From Burkholderia sp. (GTDB taxonomy: Bacteria; Pseudomonadota; Gammaproteobacteria; Burkholderiales; Burkholderiaceae): a DNA stretch of 64,000 nucleotides. The stretch is taken from contig JAIRVP010000072.1 in NCBI GenBank assembly GCA_031253835.1, forward strand, positions 62,001 through 126,000. Direction: 5' to 3'. Below are positions 62,593 to 64,000 of this stretch, one piece after another (position 1 is the stretch's first letter; each line of letters starts with the position of its first letter). The notes beneath the pieces were generated by a model. That model saw nothing but the letters and a program-made list of their open reading frames with translations. It was not told the origin of the DNA and did not search any database. The position numbers and the translations under genes were made by a program.

Positions 62593-63501
62593 TCAGGCCT
62601 TGCGCGGCAGGTCCGACGCCTGGATCAGGAACACGGCGTCGTCGCCCGCGCTGGTGGGCAGCCACGTGAGCTCGAGGCCGCCGAACGCCGCTTCGACGTT
62701 CTCGCGCTCGTTGCCGATCTCGACGACGAGCACGCCGTCGTCGTGCAGCCAGCGATGCGCTTCGGCGACGATGCGTCGCACGATGTCCATGCCGTCGTCG
62801 CCGCCCGCGAGCGCCATCTCCGGCTCGTGCCGGTATTCGGGCGGCAGTGCGGCCATCGACGATGCATTCACGTACGGCGGGTTCGTCAGGATCACGTCGT
62901 AGCGCGAGCCCGGGTCGGTGCGGAAGGCGGGCAGCGGGGCGTAGAGGTCGCCGCGGTGCAGCCCGATGCGGTCTTCGAGGCCGTAGTCGCGCACGTTGAT
63001 CTCCGCGACTTCCAGCGCCTTGTCCGACAGGTCGACCGCGTCGATCTCGGCATTCGGGAACGCGCTCGCAGCGAGGATCGCGAGGCAGCCGGAACCGGTG
63101 CACAGTTCGAGTACCGCGCCGACCTGCTCGGGATCGGCGACATACGGCTGCAGCCCGTCGTCGAGCAGCTCCCCGATGAACGAGCGCGGCACGATCACGC
63201 GTTCGTCGACATAGAAGCGGTGGCCGTGCATCCATGCTTCGTGCGTGAGGTACGCGGCCGGCACGCGGTCGGTCGCGCGCCGCTCGATCACCGCGAGCAC
63301 GGCCGCGATCTCGTCGGGCAGCAGGCGCGCGTCGAGGAACGGCTCGAGCGTGTCGAGCGGCAGGTCGAGCGTGCGCAGCACGAGGTAGGCCGCTTCGTCG
63401 TACGCGTTGTCGGAGCCGTGGCCGAACGCGAGCTTCGCCTTCGAGAAGCGCGTGACCGCGTAGCGCAGCAGGTCGCGAACAGTGGCAAAAGGTGTCGTCA
63501 T
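62593..63501 (-). CDS. prmB: Ribosomal protein uL3 glutamine N5-methyltransferase
   Basis: Methylates a glutamine of ribosomal protein L3; 302 residues from ATG 63501. GGAG 7 bases upstream supports this over ATG 63513. AdoMet motif I LELCTGSGCLAILAA, and catalytic motif NPPYVNA that binds the Gln side chain. The N-terminal helical domain and RVPAAYLTHEAWMHG fit PrmB rather than PrmC. It lies 11 bp after dapE, so both are on one transcript. Confidence 0.95.
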   Translation of the reverse strand: MTTPFATVRDLLRYAVTRFSKAKLAFGHGSDNAYDEAAYLVLRTLDLPLDTLEPFLDARLLPDEIAAVLAVIERRATDRVPAAYLTHEAWMHGHRFYVDERVIVPRSFIGELLDDGLQPYVADPEQVGAVLELCTGSGCLAILAASAFPNAEIDAVDLSDKALEVAEINVRDYGLEDRIGLHRGDLYAPLPAFRTDPGSRYDVILTNPPYVNASSMAALPPEYRHEPEMALAGGDDGMDIVRRIVAEAHRWLHDDGVLVVEIGNERENVEAAFGGLELTWLPTSAGDDAVFLIQASDLPRKA

Positions 63502-63512
63502 GCGGGGCTCCA

Positions 63513-64000
63513 TCAGGCGATCAGTTGTTCGAGCACGCGGCGGTACACGTTCTTCAGCGGATCGACGAAGCGCACCTCGATGTGCTCGTCGATCTTGTGG
63601 ATGCTGCCGTTCGGCGGACCGAATTCGATCACCTGCGGGCAGATGCGCGCGATGAAACGGCCGTCCGACGTGCCGCCCGTCGTCGACAGCTCGGTCGTGA
63701 TGCCGGTCTCGGTACGGATCGCGTTCTCCAGCGCGCCCGACAGCTCGCCGCGCGGCGTGAGGAACGGCAGGCCGCTGACCGACCACTTCAGCGTGTATTC
63801 GAGGCCGTGCCTGTCGAGGATCGCGTGCACGCGTGCCTGCAGGCCCTCGACCGTGCTCGCGGTCGAGAAGCGGAAGTTGAACAGCAGGTCGGCGTGGCCG
63901 GGGATCACGTTGGTCGCGCCGGTGCCCGCGTGCAGGTTCGACACCTGCCACGTGGTCGGCGGGAAGTATTCGTTGCCTTCGTCCCACTGCTCGGCGGCGA
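63513..64000 (-). CDS. dapE: Succinyl-diaminopimelate desuccinylase, 5' part outside window
   Basis: C-terminal ~160 residues of DapE, the M20-family zinc enzyme that makes LL-diaminopimelate for lysine and peptidoglycan. The frame stays open to the window end, and the first readable residues are EQWDEGNEYFPPTTWQVSN. Further marks: GTGATNVIPGHADLLFNFRF of the dimerisation domain and TTGGTSDGRFIA, IEFGPPNGSIHKIDEHIEV with a metal-ligand His. Followed by prmB after 11 bp. Confidence 0.95.
   Translation of the reverse strand, partial: AAEQWDEGNEYFPPTTWQVSNLHAGTGATNVIPGHADLLFNFRFSTASTVEGLQARVHAILDRHGLEYTLKWSVSGLPFLTPRGELSGALENAIRTETGITTELSTTGGTSDGRFIARICPQVIEFGPPNGSIHKIDEHIEVRFVDPLKNVYRRVLEQLIA

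Overview
The window is high-GC DNA from a Burkholderia chromosome, most likely the B. cepacia complex. The evidence is the gene content: a Burkholderia-type CDI locus in the order toxin-immunity-transporter, DUF4148 and DUF2866 proteins, an RND pump with a NodT-type lipoprotein, separate aceA and aceB, and housekeeping genes (gltX, alr, radA, prmB, dapE) typical of chromosome 1. Species cannot be fixed from the sequence alone.

Layout. 1-10.7 kb: contact-dependent inhibition locus. It opens with the 3' part of a giant FHA-repeat CdiA/BcpA exoprotein carrying a tRNase-like C-terminal toxin. The immunity gene follows, then two further small immunity-like genes, then the outer-membrane transporter CdiB/BcpB. 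The toxin tip and the small genes (about 7.37-8.93 kb) are clearly AT-richer, as expected for an exchangeable module. 10.8-12.5 kb: a small membrane protein, a DxD glycosyltransferase and a 500-bp AT-rich gap. 12.5-18.2 kb: a solitary NuoM-like proton-channel protein followed by the cyoABCD quinol oxidase operon. 18.2-27.9 kb: a DUF4148 gene divergent from a response regulator/histidine kinase/pseudo-response-regulator cluster, a second DUF4148 gene, and an RND efflux operon. Four copies of the palindrome GATGAA-N6-TTCA-N-G sit in exactly the control regions of this block, which suggests a self-contained regulon. 28-34.3 kb: a small proline/tyrosine-rich secreted protein and a yejABEF-type peptide importer. 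34.4-36.1 kb: an NlpC/P60 hydrolase and a patatin-like lipoprotein.

36.3-39.3 kb: gltX and a tRNA cluster: Ala(GGC), then three tandem Glu(TTC)-Asp(GTC) modules. It ends in a 76-bp direct repeat that includes the 3' end of tRNA-Asp. 39.3-47.1 kb: GNAT, AraC, a gamma-glutamylcyclotransferase-like protein, and the glyoxylate shunt (aceB with a HAD dehalogenase and a divergent LysR gene; aceA further on), with a universal stress protein between. 47.4-49.7 kb: DEAD-box helicase with an RG-rich tail and a long leader, then acyl-CoA-binding protein. 49.8-53.0 kb: four overlapping genes, tsaB-rimI-family 4 UDG-DUF1853. 53.0-58.3 kb: thiD, lplT, then divergent alr-radA and a DUF2866 protein. 58.5-64.0 kb: ABC-F ATPase, glutathione peroxidase, cardiolipin synthase, prmB and the C-terminal part of dapE, cut by the window end.

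The points most worth following are the four-site palindrome that ties a two-component system to two DUF4148 proteins and an RND pump, the response-regulator paralogue whose phosphorylation pocket is lost, and the extra immunity-like genes inside the CDI locus.
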